Below, piece after piece: positions 1 through 6,267 of a DNA stretch of 30,223 nucleotides (positions within the stretch are counted from its first letter, which is position 1; every line of letters begins with the position of its first letter). Both the position numbers and the translations under genes were made by a program. The notes beneath the pieces are model-generated. The model saw nothing but the letters and a program-made list of their open reading frames with translations, had not been told where the DNA came from and did not search any database. Origin of the DNA: a virus. The stretch is from IMG/VR virus record IMGVR_UViG_3300030430_001837, positions 1-30,223 of that record. The stretch is one strand, 5' to 3'.

Positions 1-1333
1 CCTCTTCCATTCTTTGAGATCGTGCCAATGGGCCAACATATTCTACATCTATTTTTGTTCCCTCTATTACTTCTGGCGCAGGTAAAAATGCATTGTTTCT
101 AAACATAATACCAAACACTCTTTCTATTAAAGGATTCAAAAACTCACTTTGAAATCTACCTAATGTCGGCCCTAGCAATCTTTGCATCAATTCATATCGT
201 ACTTGAACTTCTGTTGCAGTCATTTGAGGGCCAGACTGTAATTGTAATTGATCTGAATAATATGCTTGTCTTATTGCTGCTCGTAGTTGATTTTCTTTCA
301 TGTCTGTTATCTGCCAGTTTGTTGCAACTTGTAATGGTCTTACTGCTCCATCACTTCTTACAACTGTCAAGCCACCCGGTGTTACCCTAACTCTACCAAT
401 AACACCATCATCTGTTACAAGCAAAGGTGGATCTATTGCTTTTGCCCATGCCTTCAAACCAATCTCTACTGCTTTGTTTAATGTTTTTATATCTGGTAAT
501 GCATTAAAACTTGGACTTCTGCCAAATGATTCGCCTGTTGCCTTTGCCCATCTTGGTACTAAATATGGAAACTCATTATACCCACCTACACGAACAACCA
601 TTTGATCTTCTTCACACACATGACACGAATGAAATGGTAATTTTGTATCTGCTGTTTCTCCACTTCCTCTTTCGTAATCTTCTGTTGGCTCTACTGCATG
701 AATAAAAACAAATTCTTTATCTGGTTTTTTTTCTAATGATTCTAAAACTTTTTCTCCTAAATTATCTTCACCAAATTCTTGAACAGCTTGTCGTGCTGTT
801 AGTTTGTATCTTCTATATAAAGTATCTACTCTACCATTAATATTTTCTCTAATATAAAATTCTGATATATGCAAAGTATTAAAATGTATGCCTTCTACAT
901 CAAATCCCTTTGCTGCTTCTTCAACAAAAATAGCTCCCGTGCCTATTGAGCATAAATCAAGATATAACTCATGAACTTCTGTATTAAAATTTGTTTCATT
1001 AAAGACATCATACATTTTTCGTGCAGAATCTTCTAACCACAGTTGTACATCTCTTTCTTGATTTAATTCATCATTTCTTAATTTAAGATGAAACCATTGT
1101 AAAGACGGAGATGTTAATGTTCCATGTAAACTAGATGCTAATAAATTGTTTGCTGTTATTGCTGTTGAATCAAATAGGACTTCTGTTCGTGCTTCACCCT
1201 GTGATCTTACAAATGTTATATCTGCCTTTCTTGGCATAACATAATCTAATATTTGCTGCCAATGATCTTCCCATGTATCTCTTTCGGCTTCCATGGCAGT
1301 CATTCTTTTCTTTACATAATTATAATTTGCCAT
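1..1333 (-). CDS. Portal (head-tail connector) protein, partial
   Basis: The reading frame opens at the ATG at 1333 and stays open for 444 codons to the left edge, so the C-terminus is outside the window. The translation begins MANYNYVKKRMTAMEAER and has the features of podovirus head-tail connectors: an N-terminal segment with DYVMPRK, a middle segment with YNEFPYLVPRWAKATGE, and near the edge EYVGPLARSQRMEE, a motif typical of the family. Portals form the dodecameric ring at the capsid vertex through which DNA is packaged and ejected. The ATG overlaps the stop codon of the preceding small gene (TAATG), implying translational coupling. It is the last visible gene of the terminase-portal operon. 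Confidence 0.93.
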   Translation of the reverse strand, partial: MANYNYVKKRMTAMEAERDTWEDHWQQILDYVMPRKADITFVRSQGEARTEVLFDSTAITANNLLASSLHGTLTSPSLQWFHLKLRNDELNQERDVQLWLEDSARKMYDVFNETNFNTEVHELYLDLCSIGTGAIFVEEAAKGFDVEGIHFNTLHISEFYIRENINGRVDTLYRRYKLTARQAVQEFGEDNLGEKVLESLEKKPDKEFVFIHAVEPTEDYERGSGETADTKLPFHSCHVCEEDQMVVRVGGYNEFPYLVPRWAKATGESFGRSPSFNALPDIKTLNKAVEIGLKAWAKAIDPPLLVTDDGVIGRVRVTPGGLTVVRSDGAVRPLQVATNWQITDMKENQLRAAIRQAYYSDQLQLQSGPQMTATEVQVRYELMQRLLGPTLGRFQSEFLNPLIERVFGIMFRNNAFLPAPEVIEGTKIDVEYVGPLARSQRMEE

Positions 1334-1536
1334 TAGCCACCCAGTATTGTTTTGGATGTCGGCGCTTCATCTGTAAGCCCTTGACCACCTGTAAGCAGAG
1401 TACCCATTCTACCTTGAGACTTTGTTCTTATCATTGCTTGTCTTTCTGCTTCAAGTTTTGCTTCTGACTCGGCAACCTTATCGTCAACAACGGGATCTGT
1501 TGGGGGTGGCATTTGTGGCATAGATTTACCTCCCAT
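1333..1536 (-). CDS. Small protein ending in a TILG motif
   Basis: A 67-residue protein with a Gly/Met/Pro-rich N-terminus (MGGKSMPQMPPPTDP), a charged helical middle and the C-terminus TSKTILGG. The same ending (TSRTILGS) occurs in the protein encoded at 1976-2200. A clear AGGAG lies upstream of the ATG, and the stop overlaps the portal start (TAATG). Small proteins with this Pro-rich start and TILG-like end are, from memory, common beside podovirus portals, but I know of no established function. A head-completion or connector role is only an inference from position. Confidence 0.75.
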   Translation of the reverse strand: MGGKSMPQMPPPTDPVVDDKVAESEAKLEAERQAMIRTKSQGRMGTLLTGGQGLTDEAPTSKTILGG

Positions 1537-1547
1537 AATTTTCTCCT

Positions 1548-1976
1548 TTATAAATATTTACATTCATGTCTAAGTAATCCATATACTACACCATCAAGAT
1601 ATTGCATATCTTTTTTTATAACTTTTCTAATAATTCCTTCTTGTTGAAATCCTGCTGATTCAATAAGTTTTTTACATCTTTCGTTATCTGGTGTTGTCAT
1701 AGCTGTTATCCTAACACATTTACACTTAATAAAACAATACTCAAATACATCTTTTGCAAATGACCTTCGCATGATTAATGGATCATCTAATGCTAAATGC
1801 ATCCAAATATTGTGTCCGTCATAGTGTGAGAAAACTGCGCCACCAATAATTTTATCATTACTTAAATATGCTATAAAAGAAAAACCATCATCTAGGTTAT
1901 GATGAATATTGGCTCTTGTACTAACAAATGACAAGACCTTTTCTTTTAAATGTTCTTCTGATGATGAAGTAATCAT
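1548..1976 (-). CDS. GNAT-family N-acetyltransferase
   Basis: A 142-residue protein of the usual size for a single GNAT domain. Visible features are an N-terminal helix, a strand pair with IAYLSNDKIIGGAVFS (residues about 35-50), and the C-terminal part TTPDNERCKKLIESAGFQQEGIIRK (about 94-118), which matches the late GNAT region where N..A..L...GF..EG precedes the last strands. Such enzymes transfer acetyl groups from acetyl-CoA to amines. The substrate cannot be read from the sequence; a virion or host protein is possible. It sits between two small TILG-motif genes and shares a TAATG junction with the upstream one. Its place inside a virion operon is unusual. Confidence 0.8.
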   Translation of the reverse strand: MITSSSEEHLKEKVLSFVSTRANIHHNLDDGFSFIAYLSNDKIIGGAVFSHYDGHNIWMHLALDDPLIMRRSFAKDVFEYCFIKCKCVRITAMTTPDNERCKKLIESAGFQQEGIIRKVIKKDMQYLDGVVYGLLRHECKYL

Positions 1977-2200
1977 TAACTACCAAGAATAGTCCTGCTA
2001 GTTCCTCTTTCTTCCATTTGCGTCATAACAGAACCTTGACCATATCCTGCGCCACCCAACTTTGCAGCACTAGCTCTTTTTTTTCTCATAGCTGCTTGTT
2101 GTGATGTATCTGCCATATCTGCCACTGGTTTTGGTGGAGGTGGTGGCTTTGGAGGAGCTTTTGGTTTAGGTGGTGAAAATACTCTTGATACAAATCCCAT
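1976..2200 (-). CDS. Proline-rich small protein ending in TILG
   Basis: A 74-residue protein: an N-terminal MGFVSRVF, then a Pro/Lys tract (PKPKAPPKPPPPPKP, residues about 11-25), a basic alanine-rich helix, and the ending TSRTILGS. The tail is nearly the same as in the 67-residue protein at 1333-1536, so the two are likely paralogues or carry a common docking tag. The start overlaps the previous stop as TAATG, as does the next junction. Function unknown; a structural or connector role is inferred only from its place beside the portal. Confidence 0.75.
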   Translation of the reverse strand: MGFVSRVFSPPKPKAPPKPPPPPKPVADMADTSQQAAMRKKRASAAKLGGAGYGQGSVMTQMEERGTSRTILGS

Positions 2201-2448
2201 TATGCCCTCCTTTTCTTTTTAAATGTTGCAACATTTGTTGGTTTTGGTCCTGTATTAGATGCTGCTCTTTTTCGTGATACAGCAGATTTTATTTGGGCAG
2301 GTGTCATTTTTCTTGCTTTGGCTATGGGCACACATTTTGGATATTTTCTTTTTGATCCTTTTGCTCTGCCACAGGGTTGATACTTTCCATCTTTTTTTGG
2401 TGCACCAATATCAACCCATCTTTCTTTTACCCATTTTTTTAAACTCAT
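2200..2448 (-). CDS. Basic Cys-containing small protein (possibly DUF5872-like)
   Basis: An 82-residue basic protein with KKWVKERWVDIGAP, then PCGR and KRKYPKCVPIAKARKMT, and a Lys/Arg C-terminus. The KW.D...G.PCGR....KYP.C.P arrangement is one I associate with a conserved marine-phage family (possibly DUF5872). The two Cys (in PCGR and KC) might bind metal. No enzymatic motif is seen; nucleic-acid binding is plausible from charge alone. It follows the 53-residue gene with an ATGA overlap. Confidence 0.7.
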   Translation of the reverse strand: MSLKKWVKERWVDIGAPKKDGKYQPCGRAKGSKRKYPKCVPIAKARKMTPAQIKSAVSRKRAASNTGPKPTNVATFKKKRRA

Positions 2449-2606
2449 GCTCTTTTTCTTTTTGTTGTTGTCTTTCTTTTTGCATTTGGTTTTATTCTAC
2501 CACTACATACACCAGATGCATACATGTTTGCATAAGCTGAAGGATATACCTTAAACTTTCTTTTTGCTGCTGCTTTACCTTTTGCACATAATTTTTTACT
2601 TTTCAT
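2445..2606 (-). CDS. Small basic protein (KVYPSAYAN type)
   Basis: A 53-residue protein, MKSKKLCAKGKAAAKRKFKV followed by YPSAYANMYASGVCSG and a Lys/Arg tail. I recognise the C.KGKAAAK.KF.VYPSAYAN core as a recurring marine-phage small protein, with no established function. Start and stop overlap the neighbours (TAATG upstream, ATGA downstream), which supports a real, coupled gene despite its size. Confidence 0.7.
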   Translation of the reverse strand: MKSKKLCAKGKAAAKRKFKVYPSAYANMYASGVCSGRIKPNAKRKTTTKRKRA

Positions 2607-2782
2607 TATGCTCTACCTCTTGCTACTTTTTGTGCAGTTTTAGATAAATCTTTAAAATGAAACAGTTTTTTACTTGTTGCAGTATGTGTTTTACCTGTAT
2701 GCAAAGTTCCGTCTGACATTTTATGTTTATTGCCTTTATGCTCTTTACCTGTTCTTAAATAATGTTTGACTCCTTTGCCCAT
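2606..2782 (-). CDS. Small basic protein (GKTHT type)
   Basis: A 58-residue protein beginning MGKGVKHYLRTGKEHKGNKH, with MSDGTLHTGKTHT and the tail KKLFHFKDLSKTAQKVARGRA. Rich in His and Lys. The pattern H.M.DG.LHTGKTHT..S..LFHF.DL is a small-protein type I recall from marine phage terminase-portal intervals, function unknown. Both junctions are TAATG overlaps. Confidence 0.7.
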   Translation of the reverse strand: MGKGVKHYLRTGKEHKGNKHKMSDGTLHTGKTHTATSKKLFHFKDLSKTAQKVARGRA

Positions 2783-2895
2783 TATCTTTTTTTCCTTTTT
2801 TGTAGTTTTTTAAAATCTGCTCCCGTGATTTTATTGCGAGGTTTTGCAACCCTAGCAATCTTCATTTGTTTTGCTGTAAGTTTTTTTCCCGGCAT
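2782..2895 (-). CDS. 37-residue basic micro-protein
   Basis: MPGKKLTAKQMKIARVAKPR followed by NKITGADFKKLQKRKKR. It looks like a short helical basic protein. The start ATG overlaps the previous stop (TAATG) and its own stop overlaps the next start in the same way. A KIARVAKPRNKITGADF core is strongly protein-like, and I recall similar ones from other marine phages. No function is known. Confidence 0.65.
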   Translation of the reverse strand: MPGKKLTAKQMKIARVAKPRNKITGADFKKLQKRKKR

Positions 2896-3002
2896 TATTT
2901 TTTCGCTTTCATCATTTTTTCAAGTTTTACAGCTTGAGCTGCGTGAGCTTTAGATGCTTTTTTTAGTGCGCTTATTACACTTTTCATTGTTGCTTTGTTC
3001 AT
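2895..3002 (-). CDS. 35-residue basic micro-protein
   Basis: MNKATMKSVISALKKASKAH followed by AAQAVKLEKMMKAKK; it reads as a single amphipathic basic helix. It overlaps the upstream 23-residue gene by ATGA and the downstream gene by TAATG. Only the tight overlaps and the plausible helix support it; function unknown. Confidence 0.6.
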   Translation of the reverse strand: MNKATMKSVISALKKASKAHAAQAVKLEKMMKAKK

Positions 3003-3070
3003 TTTTTCTTCTTCATCATTTTCTTTTTTTTCATTCCATTTTTTTTCGTTTTTCCATAATGACCCGGCAT
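2999..3070 (-). CDS. 23-residue lysine-rich micro-protein
   Basis: MPGHYGKTKKNGMKKKKMMK followed by KKK. More than half of the residues are Lys. A clear AGGAG lies 5-9 bases upstream of the ATG, between the terminase stop and this start. The stop overlaps the next ATG (ATGA). Very short, but the ribosome binding site and overlap make translation likely. MPGHYG-type polylysine micro-proteins recur near marine phage portals in my memory. Confidence 0.55.
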   Translation of the reverse strand: MPGHYGKTKKNGMKKKKMMKKKK

Positions 3071-3080
3071 AATGTTTCTC

Positions 3081-4496
3081 CTATTTAAATAAGTTAAATT
3101 CAGAATCAGATTGTAACTGGATTGGTTCGGTATTTCGTACTCTTGCTTTTCTTAATGACATGACTGCATATCGTAATGCAGAAATCACATCATCATTCAT
3201 GGGTACGATTTTACCTTCCTTTCTATGATACATTCTTAATTCTTCTAAAAGTTTACTTTGGTTTTCAAATATTTTCAACCTCTTTGTTTGAAATCGCGTA
3301 AGCATTTCCATTATACCAGCTTCAACACTATTACCACCACTACCTTCTTTCATTCCTGTTTGGGGTGGATTAGTAAAATGTTCTCGTAATAAATTAACAC
3401 CTTCTTCTCTATATTGTACTGCAAGACTTTTACCACTTCCTTTATCTGCTTGTCTGCCATCCATAGGATAAATAACAGGAATCCAAAATCCTCTGGACTT
3501 TATAGCTGATGCATGAACAGGCACAGTTTCTTGTCGCATAGCATAGCTATCGTACACATAAACAATATCACTATCTCTATCCCATGCAATCCATACACAG
3601 GCAGTTGGATGATCCCAACCAAAATCTATACCACATATTCTTGGAAAGTATTCTGGTATTTCAAAATGCTCACATACGACATCATCTTCTGATACAGGAA
3701 AAACAAGACCAGATCCCAGTTGTGGTATTCCCATTTCTCTCATTTTTCTTTCATGAGGGGGTAATGCTGATAATATTTGTGCTCGTATATCTTTAGTCAT
3801 GTGAGGTGCATCATTCCATGTTGCTTGTATTAATTCTTGTCCGTCTTTTAAATGATTTACAAATTGCGATACAGTTTCAGTCATACCTTGCTCTGGTGTA
3901 AAGGTCATGTAAACAATTCCACCTTTATCTGCTGTACGAGTTAAAGCTTGAGAATAAATACTTTGTGGAGGTTCTTCATCTAACCAAATAACATCTAATG
4001 ATTCACCCATCCATTTTTCTTTACCCATTTCGTATGCCTTAAAACCAATACGAGAATACCCACCACTTTTATGTTTAATTACAACACTGTTCATTGCATT
4101 TGGCACTCCGGGCTTTCTGACAGTTTCACCAATTAATTTTAAAGGAATACTTCCCATGCCTTTTGCGCTTGGGTCATCTGGTTGTCCACATAATTCTTTT
4201 TGACATACATCTCGTGTCGTTTCATTTGAGACACCACCCACCCAACATCTTACAGGTCTATTAAATTTTTTACCTTTCCACCAGTTTGGATATAACCCAG
4301 TACAATGATATGCCATCTCCATTGCACCACAAAATGATTTACCCACTCTGTTACCTGCCATTAATAATCTTTGACTAGCATGAGAGTTGTGGAACTTTAA
4401 TTGATAAGGATAGGGTTTATAGAGTTTCATTAAATTTGTGCGCTGACGAAACTCAAGTTCTTTTGCAATTTTTATAGCCCGTGCAAGATCACTCAT
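3081..4496 (-). CDS. terL: Terminase large subunit (packaging ATPase-nuclease)
   Basis: 471 residues from the ATG at 4496; a TTG at 4502 overlapping the previous stop would add two residues. The ATPase half has Walker A AGNRVGKS (about 47-54) and Walker B VIWLDEE (about 169-175), with the coupling motif YMTFTPEQG near 196-204. The nuclease half has CGIDFGWDHPT (first Asp about 291), PMDGRQADKG (Asp about 346) and NDDVISALRYA (Asp about 435-436), the three acidic sites of the RNase H-like fold. It drives DNA into the prohead and cuts concatemers. The sequence is not of the T7 gp19 type although the tail genes look T7-like. The small subunit is encoded separately at 15292-15684 on the other strand. 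Confidence 0.95.
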   Translation of the reverse strand: MSDLARAIKIAKELEFRQRTNLMKLYKPYPYQLKFHNSHASQRLLMAGNRVGKSFCGAMEMAYHCTGLYPNWWKGKKFNRPVRCWVGGVSNETTRDVCQKELCGQPDDPSAKGMGSIPLKLIGETVRKPGVPNAMNSVVIKHKSGGYSRIGFKAYEMGKEKWMGESLDVIWLDEEPPQSIYSQALTRTADKGGIVYMTFTPEQGMTETVSQFVNHLKDGQELIQATWNDAPHMTKDIRAQILSALPPHERKMREMGIPQLGSGLVFPVSEDDVVCEHFEIPEYFPRICGIDFGWDHPTACVWIAWDRDSDIVYVYDSYAMRQETVPVHASAIKSRGFWIPVIYPMDGRQADKGSGKSLAVQYREEGVNLLREHFTNPPQTGMKEGSGGNSVEAGIMEMLTRFQTKRLKIFENQSKLLEELRMYHRKEGKIVPMNDDVISALRYAVMSLRKARVRNTEPIQLQSDSEFNLFK

Positions 4497-4498
4497 TG

Positions 4499-4705
4499 TC
4501 AATCGTAATACTTATGATATAATGATTTAAGGAACTTTTTAGTAAATGCTTTAATCATACTTTTAAAATAATACTTACCAATTCGTATTGGAATCAATAA
4601 AGGTGTCATCAGAACATCAAATAATAATAAAAATACATCCACCGAAAAGTCAATAACATTATCTGCCGTAGAAAATCTGGCTTTTATCTTATTAAATAAC
4701 TTCAT
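4499..4705 (-). CDS. Small membrane protein, first gene of terminase operon
   Basis: 68 residues with one or two hydrophobic stretches (VDVFLLLFDVLMTPLLIPIRI, residues about 22-42) between basic ends. It probably spans or lies on the inner membrane. AAAAGG sits upstream of the ATG, and the stop overlaps the terminase start region. It is first in the transcript expected from the promoter at 4754-4782. Function unknown; a holin-like or superinfection role is possible but unsupported. Confidence 0.65.
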   Translation of the reverse strand: MKLFNKIKARFSTADNVIDFSVDVFLLLFDVLMTPLLIPIRIGKYYFKSMIKAFTKKFLKSLYHKYYD

Positions 4706-4753
4706 ACAAGACCTTTTACCTCATAACCCTATACCATAATACCCTATATGTAT

Positions 4754-4782
4754 AGTATATTAACATAAGTTAATACTAAAAA
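4754..4782 (-). promoter_or_regulatory. Leftward promoter with TTAAC/GTTAA operator
   Basis: On the minus strand, TATACT (4759-4754) lies 17 bases downstream of a weak -35, TTTTTA (4782-4777). The palindrome TTAAC-ATAA-GTTAA fills the spacer at 4760-4773. It would drive the small membrane protein, terminase and portal genes from about 4747. The -35 is poor, so an activator may be needed or the promoter may be weak. Confidence 0.45.
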
Positions 4783-5155
4783 TACCCCTCCGGTGTGGGA
4801 CAAGAAGCATACATATATACAAATCTGCGCAGTTTGGGGGTCGGGGTGTCGTAAATATCTGATATTGCTACATTTTATGCAAGTATACAGCTATATTCTT
4901 AGATATTATCTAGCATTTGTAAATTTTTTGAGAGAGAGAGGGAGGGCGAGAAACCTTTTCTTGGCCATATATACTTCTATCTGCTTATAGTCTTATATAG
5001 TTATGTATAGAGTATAATATATAATGTATTGATCTAGATCTTATTTCCTCGTTCTTTTTTTCCTGGATTATCTAAAGTGATTTATTTTAAGTATGTATTG
5101 ATATTCCTTAGTTTATCATACTTACACACTAAAGTAAAAAAAATAATATTTATTG

Positions 5156-5183
5156 TTGACATTATGTTAACCTATGTTAATAT
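5156..5183 (+). promoter_or_regulatory. Early rightward promoter with operator
   Basis: A consensus -35 TTGACA (5156-5161) is followed after 16 bases by TAATAT (5178-5183). A perfect palindrome TTAAC-CTAT-GTTAA (5167-5180) lies in the spacer and overlaps the -10. It is well placed to drive the small-gene operon starting at 5220, and the palindrome would block polymerase if a repressor bound it. Confidence 0.65.
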
Positions 5184-5219
5184 AGTGTTTAATATTAATT
5201 TATAAGGAGACTACATAAG

Positions 5220-5369
5220 ATGAAAAAAGTTATGATAAGTGAATCAGAAGCGATAGCATTACAAGATATAATAGAACATTGGTTTATTCATGTTAATGAT
5301 GAAAACTGGGTTTTTGACAATGGAAAAAGATACCAACCTTTTATAGATAATATTGTTAAAAAACTATAA
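5220..5369 (+). CDS. Hypothetical protein, first early gene
   Basis: 49 residues, MKKVMISESEAIALQDIIEH then WFIHVNDENWVFDNGKRYQP and so on. AAGGAG precedes the ATG. It is acidic in the middle with several aromatic residues, probably a small folded domain. I do not recognise it. It is the first gene after the early promoter and is separated from the next gene by a hairpin and a hammerhead-like element. Confidence 0.65.
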   Translation: MKKVMISESEAIALQDIIEHWFIHVNDENWVFDNGKRYQPFIDNIVKKL

Positions 5370-5373
5370 ATAT

Positions 5374-5392
5374 AGGGGGATTCATTCCCCCT
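5374..5392 (+). terminator. GC-rich hairpin after the first early gene
   Basis: A perfect 7-bp stem AGGGGGA/TCCCCCT with a 5-base loop, five bases after the stop at 5369. The downstream sequence TATTTCTAA has few consecutive U, so it may be a weak terminator or a 3'-end stabiliser for RNA cut by the ribozyme at 5403. Confidence 0.5.
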
Positions 5393-5394
5393 TA

Positions 5395-5452
5395 TTTCTA
5401 ATATTAGGATATTATCCTAACTGATGATTGCAATTAAGCATGAAATTAGAAA
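5395..5452 (+). ncRNA. Type III hammerhead ribozyme
   Basis: The RNA folds as a complete hammerhead. Stem III is UUUCUAAU (5395-5402) paired with AUUAGAAA (5445-5452), 8 perfect pairs. The cleavage residue is A5403 (site AUA, of the allowed NUH form). Stem I is UUAGGAU (5404-5410) with AUCCUAA (5414-5420), loop AUU. The core CUGAUGA is 5421-5427. Stem II (5428-5441) has three Watson-Crick pairs (U-A, G-C, C-G) after a U-U pair at its base. The GAA of the second core strand is 5442-5444. It ends 6 bases before the AAGGAG of the next gene. Cleavage is predicted between 5403 and 5404. The weak point is the short stem II. Confidence 0.8.
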
Positions 5453-5473
5453 CAAAAAAGGAGACTATATAAA

Positions 5474-5743
5474 ATGAAAAAAATAATATTAACTCATTTT
5501 GACAATGAATCACATGGATATGTAAAAATTTCTAAATATGATTTGCAAGGTCTAGAAATAGATGAAAATCAATTTTCTAATTTTTCATATTATAACAATG
5601 AAAATGCATGTCTTTACTTGGAAGAAGATTGTGATGCAACAAAATTATTAAACTTATTAAAAAATAAAGGTTATGAAGTAATCATTAATAATCAATTTGT
5701 TGAAGATACTTATTTTGATAATAACTCTTTTAGGAGGTTATAA
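5474..5743 (+). CDS. Hypothetical protein flanked by two hammerheads
   Basis: 89 residues, MKKIILTHFDNESHGYVKIS onward, with CLYLEEDCDATKLLNLLKNKGYEV (about 46-69) resembling a small alpha/beta domain. AAAGGAG lies 11-16 bases upstream of the ATG. I do not recognise the family. The gene lies alone between the elements at 5395-5452 and 5746-5805. If both cut, it would be released on a 396-base RNA (5404-5799), so its expression is probably controlled by RNA processing. Confidence 0.75.
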   Translation: MKKIILTHFDNESHGYVKISKYDLQGLEIDENQFSNFSYYNNENACLYLEEDCDATKLLNLLKNKGYEVIINNQFVEDTYFDNNSFRRL

Positions 5744-5745
5744 GA

Positions 5746-5805
5746 GTCTAACTGATGAGCTTTTAATAAGCGAAACTACTCAATTTATATTGGGTAGTCT
5801 TAGAC
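5746..5805 (+). ncRNA. Type I hammerhead ribozyme
   Basis: Again a complete hammerhead, with the open end at stem I. Stem I is GUCUAA (5746-5751) with UUAGAC (5800-5805). The core CUGAUGA is 5752-5758. Stem II is GCUU (5759-5762) with AAGC (5768-5771). The GAA is 5772-5774. Stem III starts with A5775-U5798 and continues C5776-G5797 to U5784-A5789, ten pairs in all with one G-U, closed by a UUAU loop. Cleavage is predicted after C5799, in the optimal GUC triplet. It begins 2 bases after the stop of the 89-residue gene, and the AAAAAGGAG of the next gene follows at 5812-5820. Confidence 0.88.
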
Positions 5806-5830
5806 ACTTACAAAAAGGAGATTATATAAA

Positions 5831-6181
5831 ATGAATAAAAACATTTATAAATATGATGAAATCTATTCACATTTTGAAGATTTTATCAAAGAACAGTTAG
5901 AATATAATAAAGACTATTTAAATGAAACTGATTTTTCAGATATACATCATGATGCATTTAATCAAGATTATTATATTATAGGTAGATATCAGGCAACAAA
6001 ATGGCTATCTGATGAAGTTTTTAATATAATAGAGATAATCAAAGAATATGAAAATGACAATTTTGGTGAAGTTTATACTGATTTTTCAGAACCTGAGAAT
6101 GTTGTAAATATGTATACTTATATAATGGGTCACCATGTTATGCATGATTATTTTAAAAACAATAAATTAGAGGTTGCATAA
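5831..6181 (+). CDS. Hypothetical acidic protein
   Basis: 116 residues, very rich in Tyr, Asp, Glu and Asn (MNKNIYKYDEIYSHFEDFIK at the start; HHDAFNQDYYIIGRYQATKW in the middle; MGHHVMHDYF near the end). Probably helical and soluble. AAAAAGGAG lies before the ATG, directly downstream of the type I hammerhead, so after cleavage the leader would be only 31 bases. The stop overlaps the next ATG. Function unknown. Confidence 0.75.
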   Translation: MNKNIYKYDEIYSHFEDFIKEQLEYNKDYLNETDFSDIHHDAFNQDYYIIGRYQATKWLSDEVFNIIEIIKEYENDNFGEVYTDFSEPENVVNMYTYIMGHHVMHDYFKNNKLEVA

Positions 6182-6267
6182 TGAAAATTCTTGAAACCAT
6201 TCTTGAAACCTTATTAATTATAATGGGATTTGCATCATTTTTCTTAATGTGGATTGCAATACCATGA
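6181..6267 (+). CDS. 28-residue membrane micro-protein
   Basis: MKILETILETLLIIMGFASF followed by FLMWIAIP: a single hydrophobic segment covering most of the chain. TAATG overlaps the preceding gene and ATGA overlaps the next, so translation is probably coupled. An inner-membrane peptide of unknown role. Confidence 0.55.
   Translation: MKILETILETLLIIMGFASFFLMWIAIP

Larger units (their letters stand above)
4706..5219. other. Divergent non-coding control region
   Basis: About 510 bases with no convincing gene. It separates the leftward terminase operon from the rightward early operon. It holds a leftward promoter with an operator (4754-4782), a GC-rich island (about 4787-4850, with GGGGGTCGGGG), a GA-rich tract (about 4929-4950), a TAGAT-ATT-ATCTA hairpin (4910-4922), several TATA-rich stretches (about 5005-5027), a perfect GATCTAGATC palindrome (5031-5040) and the rightward promoter (5156-5183). 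A packaging or cos signal, or a small RNA, could lie here, but I cannot show it. Confidence 0.5.

Noticed and set aside
4793-4990. Rightward 65-codon frame in the control region
   Set aside because: Starts at a GTG without a ribosome binding site, has no recognisable protein features, and crosses the GC island and GA tract.
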